NCBI GenBank assembly: GCA_023389105.1
Contig: JAEWEY010000004.1
Coordinates: 1-64,000 of the forward strand
From: Pseudomonadota bacterium
GTDB lineage: Bacteria; Pseudomonadota; Alphaproteobacteria; Sphingomonadales; Sphingomonadaceae
Direction of reading: 5' to 3'
Length of the DNA: 64,000 nucleotides
The notes below the pieces were generated by a model that saw nothing but the letters and a program-made list of their open reading frames with translations, ran no database searches and had not been told where the DNA came from. The translations under genes and the position numbers were made by a program. Below, in pieces: positions 53,905 through 62,497 of this stretch (the first letter of the stretch is position 1; the number at the start of each line of letters is the position of its first letter).

Positions 53905-54858
53905 TTATGAGCGGGAGACCCCTGCGGGGCAACTCGCCATCCGGTCTAGACTAGCGTCGATCAGCGGCTTGATCTCGGCCGGCTTTAGCGCCGCGAGCTC
54001 CTTCAATGTTCGCGTCTTTCCCGCATCGGCGACGACGAGGTAGCCGAGATAATAGCCCATGCGCGCCGGGAATCCGTCGATGTGCGCATTGCCAAAGAAC
54101 AGCTTACCGTAGTCGTCGCCATTTCCTGACGACAGCAGCGGCTTAGCTGCGCAGACCGCGCCAGCCAAGTTGGCGTCGACGGCGGGACGGATGGGTGCGG
54201 GCTGGTCGAGCAAAAGGGCGGCATCCCCGGCGTTGGGATTGAGCTGCTTCGCGACATAGGTCGCCAAGCCTTCTTCCCACAGCGAGCACCACGTCGAGTC
54301 GCACTTCTCCATCACCGGCTCATGGTAAACGTGGAAGAGTTCGTGGTGGAAGAACGGTGTCATGTCCTTGCCGTAGTGAATACGGGCGATGACATCCGCA
54401 CCGAACACCAAGGTCGACATCTTGCTGTTGAGATTGTCGCGTGTTCCGCCGTCCATTTCGCCAAGGCTATGCACCAGATAGACGGGTTGGCTCGACGTCA
54501 CCGGCCCGAAGGCCCGCTGGAAGCTGTCGCGAGCCGGACCGAACAGCTGCTGGAATTTGCGGCTCACCGCGTGGATTTTCGCGCGCTGCTCCGGATAGGC
54601 CTTCAGGCTGGCAAGCACATTCCGATCGTAATTCTTAGGATTGCGCCCGCGGTTGTAGAAGCCGTCAGCCACGGGCCTCATGCGGGTTTCGAAAAACGCC
54701 ACCTTCGCACGATCACCCGTCAACTTGGCTGCGATCGCGGCGGTCCTGTCGAACGCGTCAGTAGCATCCACGAAGCGGAGGCCTGGCTGCCGAGTGTCGG
54801 CCTGCGCTGCGGCGCTGGCAAGAAAGGCGAGCATGGCGATTACGACGGAAATCTTCAT
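53905..54858 (-). CDS. Secreted protein with HExxH zinc-protease-like motif
   Basis: A 317-residue exported protein. The signal peptide is MKISVVIAMLAFLASAAAQA. The motif HHELFHVYHEP (His172, Glu173, His176) is a short zinc-metallopeptidase signature of the gluzincin type, with EEGLATYVAKQ at about 195 supplying a possible third Glu. It resembles DUF2268-like predicted Zn proteases in layout. The start is fixed by GAGGAG just before the ATG at 54858. A 24-bp palindrome lies in its leader. Peptidase activity is inferred. Confidence 0.7.
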   Translation of the reverse strand: MKISVVIAMLAFLASAAAQADTRQPGLRFVDATDAFDRTAAIAAKLTGDRAKVAFFETRMRPVADGFYNRGRNPKNYDRNVLASLKAYPEQRAKIHAVSRKFQQLFGPARDSFQRAFGPVTSSQPVYLVHSLGEMDGGTRDNLNSKMSTLVFGADVIARIHYGKDMTPFFHHELFHVYHEPVMEKCDSTWCSLWEEGLATYVAKQLNPNAGDAALLLDQPAPIRPAVDANLAGAVCAAKPLLSSGNGDDYGKLFFGNAHIDGFPARMGYYLGYLVVADAGKTRTLKELAALKPAEIKPLIDASLDRMASCPAGVSRS

Positions 54859-54869
54859 GTCACTCCTCA

Positions 54870-54893
54870 ACTGTATTGTGTTCTTAATACAGT
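54870..54893. promoter_or_regulatory. Candidate operator palindrome upstream of the HExxH-protein gene
   Basis: ACTGTATT at 54870-54877 and AATACAGT at 54886-54893 are perfect inverted copies with 8 bases between. The site lies between divergent genes (minus start 54858, plus start 54998), close to the minus-strand Shine-Dalgarno, so it could be the binding site of a dimeric regulator. The regulator is not identified. Confidence 0.5.
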
Positions 54894-54997
54894 GTAGCGA
54901 CAGCGCGTCCACTCACTTTTGACGGCATGGGGAAACGCTCGTCGCGGGCGCGGAAGTTGCATTATAACAGCCGTATCGACGTACCAATGGAGACCGC

Positions 54998-55465
54998 ATG
55001 AAACTGATCGCCGTCCTTCTTGCCGCTGCAAGTCCCGCATCTGCCGCGCCGGTCGCATCGCCCTTGCTTGGCAGTTGGAGCGTCGATGTCAGGAAACTTC
55101 CCATCCCGCCGGAAGCGCGCCCCAAAAGCGTGACGATGACCTTCAGCGATGCGGGCGCGGGCAAATGGCGCACCAATGTCGACATTCGCAGCGGCGACGG
55201 TTCCGTCCGCCAGATGACCTCGACCTACGCGCTCGACGGCTCGGCGGCGCCGATCGAGGGCGACCAAATGGAAGCCGACACCTCCGCAGTGAAGCTGCCA
55301 GCGCCGAACGTGATGGTGCTCGCGCTGGGCAAGGGCGGCATTCCGGCCTCGACCCGCATTTACACCGTCGCGCCCGACGGCAAGACGATGACCGAGACCG
55401 CCGTTTACTTCGGCGCCGACGGCAAGCCGGTGATGCGCACCAACAGCTTCAACCGCCTGCGCTAG
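54998..55465 (+). CDS. Hypothetical secreted protein (lipocalin-like layout)
   Basis: A 155-residue protein with a signal peptide ending near SPASA. The mature part has GSWSVDVRKLPIPPEARPKS and alternating beta strands (RIYTVAPDGKTMTETAVYF; KPVMRTNSFNRL), the general pattern of small lipocalin-like or DUF-type periplasmic proteins. No specific family. It stops 8 bases before the stop of the convergent thiolase gene. Confidence 0.65.
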   Translation: MKLIAVLLAAASPASAAPVASPLLGSWSVDVRKLPIPPEARPKSVTMTFSDAGAGKWRTNVDIRSGDGSVRQMTSTYALDGSAAPIEGDQMEADTSAVKLPAPNVMVLALGKGGIPASTRIYTVAPDGKTMTETAVYFGADGKPVMRTNSFNRLR

Positions 55466-55472
55466 GCACGGC

Positions 55473-56654
55473 TTACAGGACTTCGAACAGCCCCGCGGCA
55501 CCCATCCCGCCGCCGACGCACATGGTGACGACGACATATTTCACGCCGCGGCGTTTGCCTTCGATCAGCGCGTGGCCGGTCATGCGGGCGCCGCTCATGC
55601 CATACGGATGGCCGATGGAGATCGAGCCGCCGTCGACGTTGAGCCGGTCCTCCGGAATGCCAAGCTGGTCGGCGCTGTAGAGCACCTGCACCGCGAATGC
55701 CTCATTGAGCTCCCACAGGCCGATGTCGTCGACCTTCAGGCCGAAGCGGTCGAGCAGCTTGTTGACCGCGTCGATCGGGCCGATGCCCATTTCGTCGGGC
55801 TCGGTACCGGCGACGGCCATGCCGATGTAGCGGCCCATCGGTGTGATGCCGCGGCGAGCCGCTTCCTCTGCCTCCATCAGGATCGAGGCCGAGCTGCCGT
55901 CCGACAGCTGGCTGGCATTCCCAGCGGTAATCGACGTGTCCGGCCCAAGCACCGGGTTCAGGCTCGACAGGCCCTCCAGCGTGGTATCGGCGCGGTTGCC
56001 TTCGTCCTTGGAAATCGTGATCTCGCGCTGCGAAACTGCCTTGGTTTCCTTGTCGACCACGTTCATCGTCGTGGTCACCGGCACGATCTCGGCATCGAAG
56101 CGTCCCGCGGCCTGCGCCGCGGCGGTGCGCTGCTGGCTCTTCAGTGCATATTCGTCCTGCCGCTCGCGACTGATCCCATAACGGCGCGCGACGGTCTCGG
56201 CGGTCTGGAGCATCGGCATGTAGACATGCTTGTGCATCGCCATTAGCGACGGGTCCGGCTGGATCCGCATCTCCGGCGTCTGCACAAGGCTGATCGAATC
56301 CTGTCCGCCCGCCGCGACGATATCCATGCGGTCGACGATGATCTGCTTAGCGGCGGTCGCGATCGCCATCAGGCCCGACGAGCATTGGCGGTCGATGGTC
56401 ATCCCCGACACGCCGACCGGGCATCCGGCGCGCAGCGCGACCTGGCGGCCGATGTTGCCGAATTGCGTGCCCTGCGTCAGCACCGCGCCCCATACGACAT
56501 CGTCGATCTCACCCGGGTCGATGCCCGCGCGCTCGATCGCCGGCTTCAGCGAGAAGGCGCCGAGCGTCGGGCCGAGCGTTGCGTTGAACGCGCCCTTGTA
56601 GGCGCGGCCAATGGGCGTCCGGGCAGTCGAAACGATGACGGCGTCGCGGGGCAT
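55473..56654 (-). CDS. Thiolase (acetyl-CoA C-acyltransferase)
   Basis: A 393-residue thiolase with the catalytic Cys91 (RQCSSGLMA), the NEAFA loop, the His349 block GHPYGMSG and the second Cys379 in CVGGGMG. It could be a beta-oxidation thiolase or acetyl-CoA acetyltransferase. A MaoC hydratase gene lies 10 bases upstream on the same strand, so it is a small fatty-acid-type degradation pair. It is not clearly PaaJ. Confidence 0.9.
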   Translation of the reverse strand: MPRDAVIVSTARTPIGRAYKGAFNATLGPTLGAFSLKPAIERAGIDPGEIDDVVWGAVLTQGTQFGNIGRQVALRAGCPVGVSGMTIDRQCSSGLMAIATAAKQIIVDRMDIVAAGGQDSISLVQTPEMRIQPDPSLMAMHKHVYMPMLQTAETVARRYGISRERQDEYALKSQQRTAAAQAAGRFDAEIVPVTTTMNVVDKETKAVSQREITISKDEGNRADTTLEGLSSLNPVLGPDTSITAGNASQLSDGSSASILMEAEEAARRGITPMGRYIGMAVAGTEPDEMGIGPIDAVNKLLDRFGLKVDDIGLWELNEAFAVQVLYSADQLGIPEDRLNVDGGSISIGHPYGMSGARMTGHALIEGKRRGVKYVVVTMCVGGGMGAAGLFEVL

Positions 56655-56664
56655 TCGAATCTCC

Positions 56665-57120
56665 TCAGGTGAAAATCAGGCCGAGCCACTGGGCGGTGAG
56701 GGCGGGCTTCTCCTCCCCCTCGATCTCGACCGTGACGGTGTGGCGCATCAAAATCTGTCCGGGCGCTTTCTCGTCGACCGAGTCAAGCGTGAAGCGGCCG
56801 CGGACGCGCTTGCCCGACCGCACCGGCGCCAGGAAGCGCACGCGGTCGAGGCCATAGTTCACGGCCATCTTCGCGCCCTCCGGAATGAGCATCGCCTCGG
56901 CCCCCATTCGCGACAGCAAGGACAGCGACAGGAAGCCGTGCGCGATCGTGCCGCCGAACGGCGTCCGCGCCGCAGCCTCGGCATCCGTATGAATGAACTG
57001 CCGGTCCTCGGTAGCCTCCGCGAACGCATCGATCCGCGCCTGATCGACCGTCAACCAGGACGAGACGCCGATTTCGTTGCCAATACGGCTGCGGATGTCA
57101 TCGAGGCTGGCCGCGGGCAT
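56665..57120 (-). CDS. MaoC family dehydratase (hotdog hydratase)
   Basis: A 151-residue single hotdog-fold (R)-hydratase-like protein with the motif FAEATEDRQFIHTDAEAAARTPFGGTIAHGFLSLSLLSRM. The Asp-His pair in EDRQFIHTD and the AHGFL segment mark the active site. It sits 10 bases upstream of the thiolase gene and probably acts in the same pathway, hydrating an enoyl-CoA. PhaJ-like provision of PHA monomers is another possibility. Confidence 0.88.
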   Translation of the reverse strand: MPAASLDDIRSRIGNEIGVSSWLTVDQARIDAFAEATEDRQFIHTDAEAAARTPFGGTIAHGFLSLSLLSRMGAEAMLIPEGAKMAVNYGLDRVRFLAPVRSGKRVRGRFTLDSVDEKAPGQILMRHTVTVEIEGEEKPALTAQWLGLIFT

Positions 57121-57162
57121 TCCGGCTTATTTGCAGCCGTGTAGGTAAGACGCAATGCCTAG

Positions 57163-58335
57163 CTACGCAGGCTCGCCCTTTGCGCGGTTCGCTTTGTCCA
57201 CGGCGACTACCGGTTGGACAGTGGGATAGGGCATGACCATCGTGCCGTCGGGCGCGGCGGTGAAGGTCGTCTGGGTCGGGTATGCGAACTGCAGGTCATG
57301 TTCGGCGAACGTGCGCATGATGTTGAGCGCCACCGCGGTGCGGTCGGCAGCATTCTTGTTGGGATCCGTACCGCGACTCTCAAAGATCAGTTCGAAATCG
57401 ATGCTCGATGCGCCGAAGCCGAGGATCGCGCAGCGGACGAGCGAGCAGCCCTTGCGCGCTTCGACCGCAGCCTTTGCCAGGGACACGACTTTTTCGAGTT
57501 GGTCCGGGGGTGTCTGGTAGATCAGGCCGAACGGTAGTTGGGCGCGCCGATTGCTACCGCCGGCAAAGTTGGAAATCTCGAGGTCCAGCAGCTTGGTGTT
57601 GGCCATCACCACCATTTCGCCATTGAGCGAGCGGATGCGGGTGGTCTTGAGACCGATGCGTTCGACCGTTCCGCTCGTCTGCCCGAAGCGGATCGGGTCG
57701 CCGCGCCGGAAGGGCTTGTCGAACAAGATGGCCAGCGCCGCGAACAGATCCGAAAAGATGCCTTGTGCGGCAAGGCCGATGGCAATGCCGCCGATGCCGA
57801 AGCCCGCGATCAAGGCGGTGACATTAACACCGATGTTGTCGAGAATGACCAAGGTGGCGATTGCGAAGAGAGCAACGCTGATGAGGACGCGGATAACGGC
57901 GAGGGCGTTGCCGACAGCCGTTTCGGCGGGATCCTCCCCCGCCTTTCTCGCCACGACCCCGAGGATCAATTCACGGGCCCAAATCGCCCCCTGAAATGCG
58001 AACGCGATGGTGAAAAGGATGTCGAGCAGGCGCTCGATCCGGGCCGGAACCGCGGTGTACGTCGCCACCATGTCGAGCGCTGCGGCGATCATGAAGGCAA
58101 TCGTCGTTTTCTCGAGCACCCGTCCGATGACGCCGCGCCAACGGCGGCACTCAATGTCGCCGGCTACGAGCCAAGTACCGAACCGCCGGAATGCCAGCAT
58201 GAGCAGCACGATGAGGGCTGCCACCGCAAGACCGATGAGGAGCCCCGATTTATTGAGAACGAACCAGCTGAAGATGGACTCTATGCCCTCGCGGCCCGAA
58301 CTGAAGGCGGCGCCCGCATTGTCGACAATTTGCAT
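57163..58335 (-). CDS. MscS-family mechanosensitive ion channel protein
   Basis: A 390-residue membrane protein. Transmembrane segments at about 30-50, 76-95, 104-123, 145-166 and 171-190 lead into the MscS pore/beta domain with GIGGIAIGLAAQGIFSDLFAALAILFDKPFRRGD. The IRSLNGEMVVMANTKLL segment is also typical. It releases osmolytes or acts as an ion channel under hypo-osmotic stress. The convergent/divergent neighbours suggest no obvious operon. Confidence 0.92.
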   Translation of the reverse strand: MQIVDNAGAAFSSGREGIESIFSWFVLNKSGLLIGLAVAALIVLLMLAFRRFGTWLVAGDIECRRWRGVIGRVLEKTTIAFMIAAALDMVATYTAVPARIERLLDILFTIAFAFQGAIWARELILGVVARKAGEDPAETAVGNALAVIRVLISVALFAIATLVILDNIGVNVTALIAGFGIGGIAIGLAAQGIFSDLFAALAILFDKPFRRGDPIRFGQTSGTVERIGLKTTRIRSLNGEMVVMANTKLLDLEISNFAGGSNRRAQLPFGLIYQTPPDQLEKVVSLAKAAVEARKGCSLVRCAILGFGASSIDFELIFESRGTDPNKNAADRTAVALNIMRTFAEHDLQFAYPTQTTFTAAPDGTMVMPYPTVQPVVAVDKANRAKGEPA

Positions 58336-58372
58336 AGCTAACCAATCGCGGCTTGCGCGGCGGCAATCAACC

Positions 58373-59503
58373 TCAGGCGGCGGCGTCCGCCTGCTGAGCC
58401 TTGCGCTTCACCGCTGATAGACCGCTCTTTTCGGCCGCTTTGACCGCTGCGTCCGCGGTCTTTTCGACCTGCTTCGCCTTCTTTGGCCGTCGCTTCTTGC
58501 CGGCGATGAAATCGAGCAACCCAACCTCCGCGGAAGACAGCCACTTGCGCGCTCGGGGGCGTTCGACACCGCCGAGCGGATCGCGCGGATGATCGCGCGC
58601 GGCTTCGATCAGCTTGGGATGGACATAGGACTTGCGGCTGATTGCCGGCGTGTTGCCTAGCGCCTCGGCGACCGGCTCCAGCACGGTCTTGAGGCTGATC
58701 CGCGCCTTTTCCTGTTCCTGAGCGGTCAACATCTGATCGAACGCGATGACGCTTGCGCCCCAAGTGCGGAAATTCTTGGCGGTGAAGTCGCCGCCGCTGG
58801 CCTCACGGATATATTCGTTCACGTCCGCCGAGGTGACTGGGCAGGCGGTGCCGTCTTCGGTGACGTACTGGAACAGATGTTGGCCCGGCAGGTCGTCGCA
58901 CTTGGCGACGATCCGCTTCAAATTGCTGTCGGTGATCGGGACTTCGTGGACGATGCCGTGCTTGCCGGCGAAGCGCATCATCAGCTTGTTGCCGCGCCGC
59001 CTGACGTGTCTTGAGCGAAGAGTCGTCGCGCCGTAGCTCTTGTTCTGCTTCGCGTACTGCTCGTTGCCGATGCGAAGATATTGGGTGTCGAGCAGCCGCA
59101 CGACGGCGGCGAGAACCGCTTCGCGGCACAATTTTCGCTTTTTCAAATCGGCCGCGACCTGCCGTCGCAACTTTGGCAGGGCGGCGCCAAATTCCAACGT
59201 GCCTGTGTACTTCTTCTTGTCGCGCCGGGCGCGGAAGTCAGCATGGTAGCGATACTGCTTGCGGCCCCGCGCATCGATCCCCGTCGCCTGCAAGTGGCCA
59301 TTCGCATATTTGCAATACCAAGCATTCTCATAGGCCGGAGGCAGGGCGATGGCATTCAGCCGGTCGATCTCGTCGCGGTCAGTGATCCGCTTTCCGTTTT
59401 CGTCGAAATATTGCCAGTAGCGGCCATGGCGCTCGCGCGTGTAGCCGGGCTCGCTGTCGCTGCAGTGCCTCAGCCTGCCGCCATTGCTCTTCTCATCAGC
59501 CAT
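58373..59503 (-). CDS. DNA topoisomerase IB (eukaryotic-like bacterial type)
   Basis: A 376-residue type IB topoisomerase that relaxes supercoils. The active-site residues are the Arg in LLDTQYLRIGNEQYA (about 144), Arg246 in FRTWGAS and the catalytic Tyr293 in AISRKSYVHPKLI. A Lys/Ala-rich C-terminal tail (GKKRRPKKAKQVEK) follows. The frame is open upstream to 59569, but MADEKSNGGRLR at 59503 is the normal-length start. It is divergent from the PfpI-family gene. Confidence 0.9.
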   Translation of the reverse strand: MADEKSNGGRLRHCSDSEPGYTRERHGRYWQYFDENGKRITDRDEIDRLNAIALPPAYENAWYCKYANGHLQATGIDARGRKQYRYHADFRARRDKKKYTGTLEFGAALPKLRRQVAADLKKRKLCREAVLAAVVRLLDTQYLRIGNEQYAKQNKSYGATTLRSRHVRRRGNKLMMRFAGKHGIVHEVPITDSNLKRIVAKCDDLPGQHLFQYVTEDGTACPVTSADVNEYIREASGGDFTAKNFRTWGASVIAFDQMLTAQEQEKARISLKTVLEPVAEALGNTPAISRKSYVHPKLIEAARDHPRDPLGGVERPRARKWLSSAEVGLLDFIAGKKRRPKKAKQVEKTADAAVKAAEKSGLSAVKRKAQQADAAA

Positions 59504-59553
59504 TGCCGCGCATAAGCGAGTGGCGGGGGGCCCGGTTCCTATAGGAGGCCTAA

Positions 59554-60135
59554 ATGCCGTCTGTCGCAAATGCCCGCATCCTCATCGTCGCCACCGACGG
59601 CTTTGAAGAATCCGAACTGTTTGGCCCGCGGGAGATTCTCCAGGGGCGCGGCGCCAAGGTCACGCTTGCGTCTTTGAAGCGGGACCCAATTCAGGCGACA
59701 GTTCACGACGACCCCGGCAAGACGATCCGCCCCGACCTGCTGATCGAAGAGGCGCATGCCGACGAATTCGACGCGCTTCTGCTTCCGGGCGGCGTCCGCA
59801 ATCCCGATCAGCTCCGCACGCATGCCGAGGTGATCGACCTTATCAAATCGTTCGACCAACATGGCAAACCGATCGCCGCGATCTGCCATGGGCCGTGGCT
59901 ATTGGTCGAAGCGGATCTCGTCCGCGGCAAGACGGCGACGAGCTGGCCTTCGATCCGCACCGACCTGCGCAATGCCGGCGCCAACGTCGTCGAGCAGGAA
60001 GCGGTCACGGATGGCAACATCGTCACCAGCCGCAATCCTGACGACGTTCCGGCATTCACCGAGGCGCTGATTGCGCTCGTCGAGCAGGCGCCCGAGGCCG
60101 AGCCAAGGACGCGAAGTGCGGAATTGACCGCCTAA
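59554..60135 (+). CDS. PfpI/DJ-1 family protein (type 1 glutamine amidotransferase-like)
   Basis: A 193-residue DJ-1/PfpI domain protein. The nucleophile-elbow motif is AICHGPWLL with Cys111, and Glu19 (DGFEESEL) is the conserved acid. AGGAGG lies just before the ATG. Family members are proteases, glyoxalases or deglycases; here a stress-response hydrolase is likely but unspecific. A hypothetical membrane gene follows. Confidence 0.88.
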   Translation: MPSVANARILIVATDGFEESELFGPREILQGRGAKVTLASLKRDPIQATVHDDPGKTIRPDLLIEEAHADEFDALLLPGGVRNPDQLRTHAEVIDLIKSFDQHGKPIAAICHGPWLLVEADLVRGKTATSWPSIRTDLRNAGANVVEQEAVTDGNIVTSRNPDDVPAFTEALIALVEQAPEAEPRTRSAELTA

Positions 60136-60171
60136 CCTGCTGGAAAGAATTTTGCCGTATCGCCCTTCTGG

Positions 60172-60705
60172 ATGGACGGGAAACGGCTCAATCAACTCGA
60201 ACTGATTGTCGAACGCGGCGCCGCAGCAATCTTCGGCGCCGCCGCCGGCTTCGCCGTGTTCGTTGGCTTGTTGGGCTTTGCCGGACAGCCGGAGCGCGCA
60301 ATTTGCGCAGCCGCCGCGGCGATTATTGCTAACCTCCTTTGCACCCGTGCCCTGCAAGCGTGGGCAGCAGCGGGTCCACAGTTCATCGTCCCCGCGTTCG
60401 ACCAGGTTCCGGTCGAAATGCAGGATGAGCTACTGCTGACCGAAGCTGATATTGTTCACCCGGAGCTGGTGCTTACAGACACTGACCGGCTGCCAACCGA
60501 ACAGCCGTTGGAGTTGGATGACGTGCTGGCCGAGTTGCGGCCGGATTCGCGGGTCGTGCGCCTGTTCGATCCGGCAAAGATGCCCACGCCGGGCCAGCTG
60601 AATTCCCGCATTGAGGCCTATCAGGCGCGGTCGGAGGCCACGTACCCTGACGCATCGCAGCAGCTTTCAGAAGCGCTCGCCGAACTGCGGCGCTCGCTCC
60701 GTTAG
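60172..60705 (+). CDS. Hypothetical membrane protein
   Basis: A 177-residue protein with one or two hydrophobic helices (about 15-36 GAAAIFGAAAGFAVFVGLLGF and 44-57) and an acidic cytoplasmic C-terminal tail (ELLLTEADIVHPELVLTDTDRLPTEQPLELDDVLAELRPD). No recognised family. It overlaps the convergent gene on the minus strand by 4 bases. Confidence 0.6.
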   Translation: MDGKRLNQLELIVERGAAAIFGAAAGFAVFVGLLGFAGQPERAICAAAAAIIANLLCTRALQAWAAAGPQFIVPAFDQVPVEMQDELLLTEADIVHPELVLTDTDRLPTEQPLELDDVLAELRPDSRVVRLFDPAKMPTPGQLNSRIEAYQARSEATYPDASQQLSEALAELRRSLR

Positions 60706-61037
60706 TCGGCAACAACGGTCAACGCTTCGATCATCACGCTCGTCGACCCGTCGAGCGCGCGGGTAGGTGATCCAACGACGTTGATGTCCGCGACGATCGC
60801 TCCGGGAATGCTGAATTCAGCATCCGCAAGTCCATCGCACATGCGTCTGACAATGTCCCGCGACAGCACCCCTGGAACCCTAAGCTCCAGGATGTGCCGT
60901 TCTCCGTTGAAGGTGAGGGAGCGCCAGTCGACCGATTGCACGTCGGTCAACAGTACGGCTTCACGGGGCATGCCGCTGCGCGCGATCAGAGCCGGCAACA
61001 GCGCACTTGCCGCCGAGGGCATGGGAATACGGTTCAT
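60702..61037 (-). CDS. Hypothetical protein, 111 residues
   Basis: A 111-residue protein with no membrane segment; the sequence includes AALLPALIARSGMPREAVLL-like helices followed by beta strands (HILELRVPG; FSIPGAIVADINVVGS). No family recognised. Its ATG overlaps the stop of the 58-residue gene at 61034-61210 (ATGA), so the two are co-translated. Confidence 0.6.
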   Translation of the reverse strand: MNRIPMPSAASALLPALIARSGMPREAVLLTDVQSVDWRSLTFNGERHILELRVPGVLSRDIVRRMCDGLADAEFSIPGAIVADINVVGSPTRALDGSTSVMIEALTVVAD

Positions 61038-61210
61038 TGGGCAGCCTCCTCCAGATAAGCGCGGACGCGTGCCTCTGTGCTTGGCCGCGGGTCGCGCCCG
61101 TTGCGAAGGTCGAACACGAACCGCGGATCGCCGACCACATCGCGTCCGAAACGGGTCGGAGCGGTGTCGTTACGGCGTAGGAATTTTTCTATTTCTCTGA
61201 GCAAATTCAC
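61034..61210 (-). CDS. Small gene starting at GTG, 58 residues, with a putative DNA-binding-like fold
   Basis: The frame begins at a GTG at 61210 with AGGA 7 bases upstream, and ends at TGA 61034-61036, overlapping the next ATG. It reads VNLLREIEKFLRRNDTAP, TRFGRDVVGDPRFVFDLR and NGRDPRPSTEARVRAYLEE. The core (TAPTRFGRDVVGDPRFVFDLRNGRDPR) has helix-turn-helix-like spacing and looks like a family I have met in sphingomonads, but I cannot name it. It is divergent from the S24 regulator with the operator repeats between, an arrangement like regulator/antagonist pairs. Confidence 0.6.
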   Translation of the reverse strand: MNLLREIEKFLRRNDTAPTRFGRDVVGDPRFVFDLRNGRDPRPSTEARVRAYLEEAAQ

Positions 61211-61262
61211 TTTTGAATCCTATGGTCTTCCCGACTCGCCGACCGTTAACTTTCCAATCGAA

Positions 61263-61288
61263 TTCCTACTTGTCTAGGCAGTTTCCTA
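61263..61288. promoter_or_regulatory. Direct-repeat candidate operator in front of the S24 regulator
   Basis: TTCCTA occurs at 61263-61268 and again at 61283-61288, exactly 20 bases apart. TAGG at 61274-61277 forms CCTA-N6-TAGG with the first copy. Further TCCTA/TAGGAA copies sit at 61218 and 61178. This is a candidate autoregulatory site. Confidence 0.4.
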
Positions 61289-61308
61289 TCACTACTAAGG
61301 GCGCATTA

Positions 61309-61956
61309 ATGATGAACGACCCCCGCAAGGTTCTTGAGCGATTGTGCGCGGAGCGCGGCGATGATTTCGCCGGGCTGTCGCGGATGCTCGGGCGCAATGC
61401 GGCGTACATCCAGCAATATGTCCGGCGGGGAACGCCCAAGCGCCTTCGGGAGGAAGAGCGGCGAAAGCTGGCTCAGCACTTCGGCATTGCCGAAGCGTTG
61501 CTCGGAGGTCCGATCGAAGAAGCTTCCGGCGCCAGCGACCTCGTTACCGTCACTCGCCACCCGGTCGCCGTGTCGGCCGGGCCCGGAGCGATCCCGGCGA
61601 ATGAACTGGGACGCCCGTACTTCGCGTTCGACGAGCGGTGGCTAAAGGCGCTGACCGCCAGTGCGCCGTCGCGGCTCTCGATCGTACGCGTCGAAGGCGA
61701 TTCCATGGCGCCGACGCTGAACGCCGGCGACGATATCCTCGTGGATCTCGGCGATGGCGCGGACCGCCTTCGTGACGGTATCTATGTGCTGCGCATCGAC
61801 GACGCGCTGGTCGTGAAGCGGATCGCGCTCAATCCGGTTGGACGAAGCATCACCGTGCAATCCGATAATCCGGCCTATCCGGATTGGCCCGACTGCACAT
61901 TGGGCGACATCAGCCCGATCGGGAGAGTGATCTGGTCGGGCAGGCGGATCGTCTAG
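61309..61956 (+). CDS. S24 (LexA/CI-type) peptidase-containing repressor-like regulator
   Basis: A 215-residue protein. The N-terminal ~75 residues are a helical DNA-binding-like segment (LCAERGDDFAGLSRMLGRNAAYIQQYVRRGTPKRL, XRE-like). The C-terminal S24 domain holds Ser132 (VEGDSMAPTL) and Lys170 (ALVVKRIAL) as the catalytic pair, and the self-cleavage Ala-Gly is at 90-91 (VSAGPG). The start is an ATG at 61309 (another ATG follows at 61312) with AAGGG upstream. It may be an SOS-like or phage-type repressor, but no phage genes surround it. Confidence 0.85.
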   Translation: MMNDPRKVLERLCAERGDDFAGLSRMLGRNAAYIQQYVRRGTPKRLREEERRKLAQHFGIAEALLGGPIEEASGASDLVTVTRHPVAVSAGPGAIPANELGRPYFAFDERWLKALTASAPSRLSIVRVEGDSMAPTLNAGDDILVDLGDGADRLRDGIYVLRIDDALVVKRIALNPVGRSITVQSDNPAYPDWPDCTLGDISPIGRVIWSGRRIV

Positions 61957-62135
61957 CCGTCGCGGCGCCGGTCGAGCAGCCAGACGGCGACCGCAATCAG
62001 TATCCCTGCGCCCGTGCCAATGAGGATGCCCTTCATCGGGTCGGCGATTGCCAGGCCGAGCGGAAAGCCGGCGATGATGCAGATGGTCAGGAAGCAGCCG
62101 CCGGCTTTGCTGTTACTTGGCATGGCGGCGCCCAT
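61953..62135 (-). CDS. Small two-helix membrane protein (60 aa)
   Basis: A 60-residue protein (MGAAMPSNSKAGG, then two hydrophobic helices with PLGLAIADPMKGILIGTGAGILIA, and RRRDG). AAGGG lies about 6 bases upstream of the ATG at 62135, which favours this start over 62159 and 62123. It overlaps the stop of the S24 gene by 4 bases in convergent orientation. Function unknown. Confidence 0.6.
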   Translation of the reverse strand: MGAAMPSNSKAGGCFLTICIIAGFPLGLAIADPMKGILIGTGAGILIAVAVWLLDRRRDG

Positions 62136-62234
62136 GGCAGACCCTTCGCCGGACGCCAATCCGCAAGATGGTCAACGCTTCATTGACGACGTTTGTCGGC
62201 AGTCGGGAAACAGGCGCGGGTGTAGGGCAAAGTT

Positions 62235-62444
62235 ATGGACAGCCCCTTCATTCATGGCCGTCTGGCGCTGAGCGATGCGTCGGACCTGATCGAGCGTTTC
62301 GGCGATGATGCGGGCTTCGAGGCCGCGGCCCGCGCCGAGCGCAGCCGCGACGAGGGCAACGTCGCCAGATTCTGCCACTGGCGGCAGATCGAGCGGGTGA
62401 TCGCGACCCTCAGCAGCGACGAAGCCTGCGGAACTATTCATTAA
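62235..62444 (+). CDS. Small hypothetical protein (69 aa)
   Basis: A 69-residue soluble protein (MDSPFIHGRLALSDASDLIERFG, with EAAARAERSRDEGNVARFCHWRQIERVIATLSSDE). The helical acidic/basic pattern and the HWRQIERV segment resemble a small family I have seen in sphingomonads. No function. Weak Shine-Dalgarno. Confidence 0.55.
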   Translation: MDSPFIHGRLALSDASDLIERFGDDAGFEAAARAERSRDEGNVARFCHWRQIERVIATLSSDEACGTIH

Positions 62445-62497
62445 ACAGCGCTAAGAGTCTGGCGCCGTTCAGGGGCGCTGGCTAAGCCTTGGCCGGG

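Noticed and set aside
61213..61956. A prophage remnant around the S24 repressor
   Set aside because: No integrase, structural, replication or lysis genes, and no attachment-site repeats are visible nearby.
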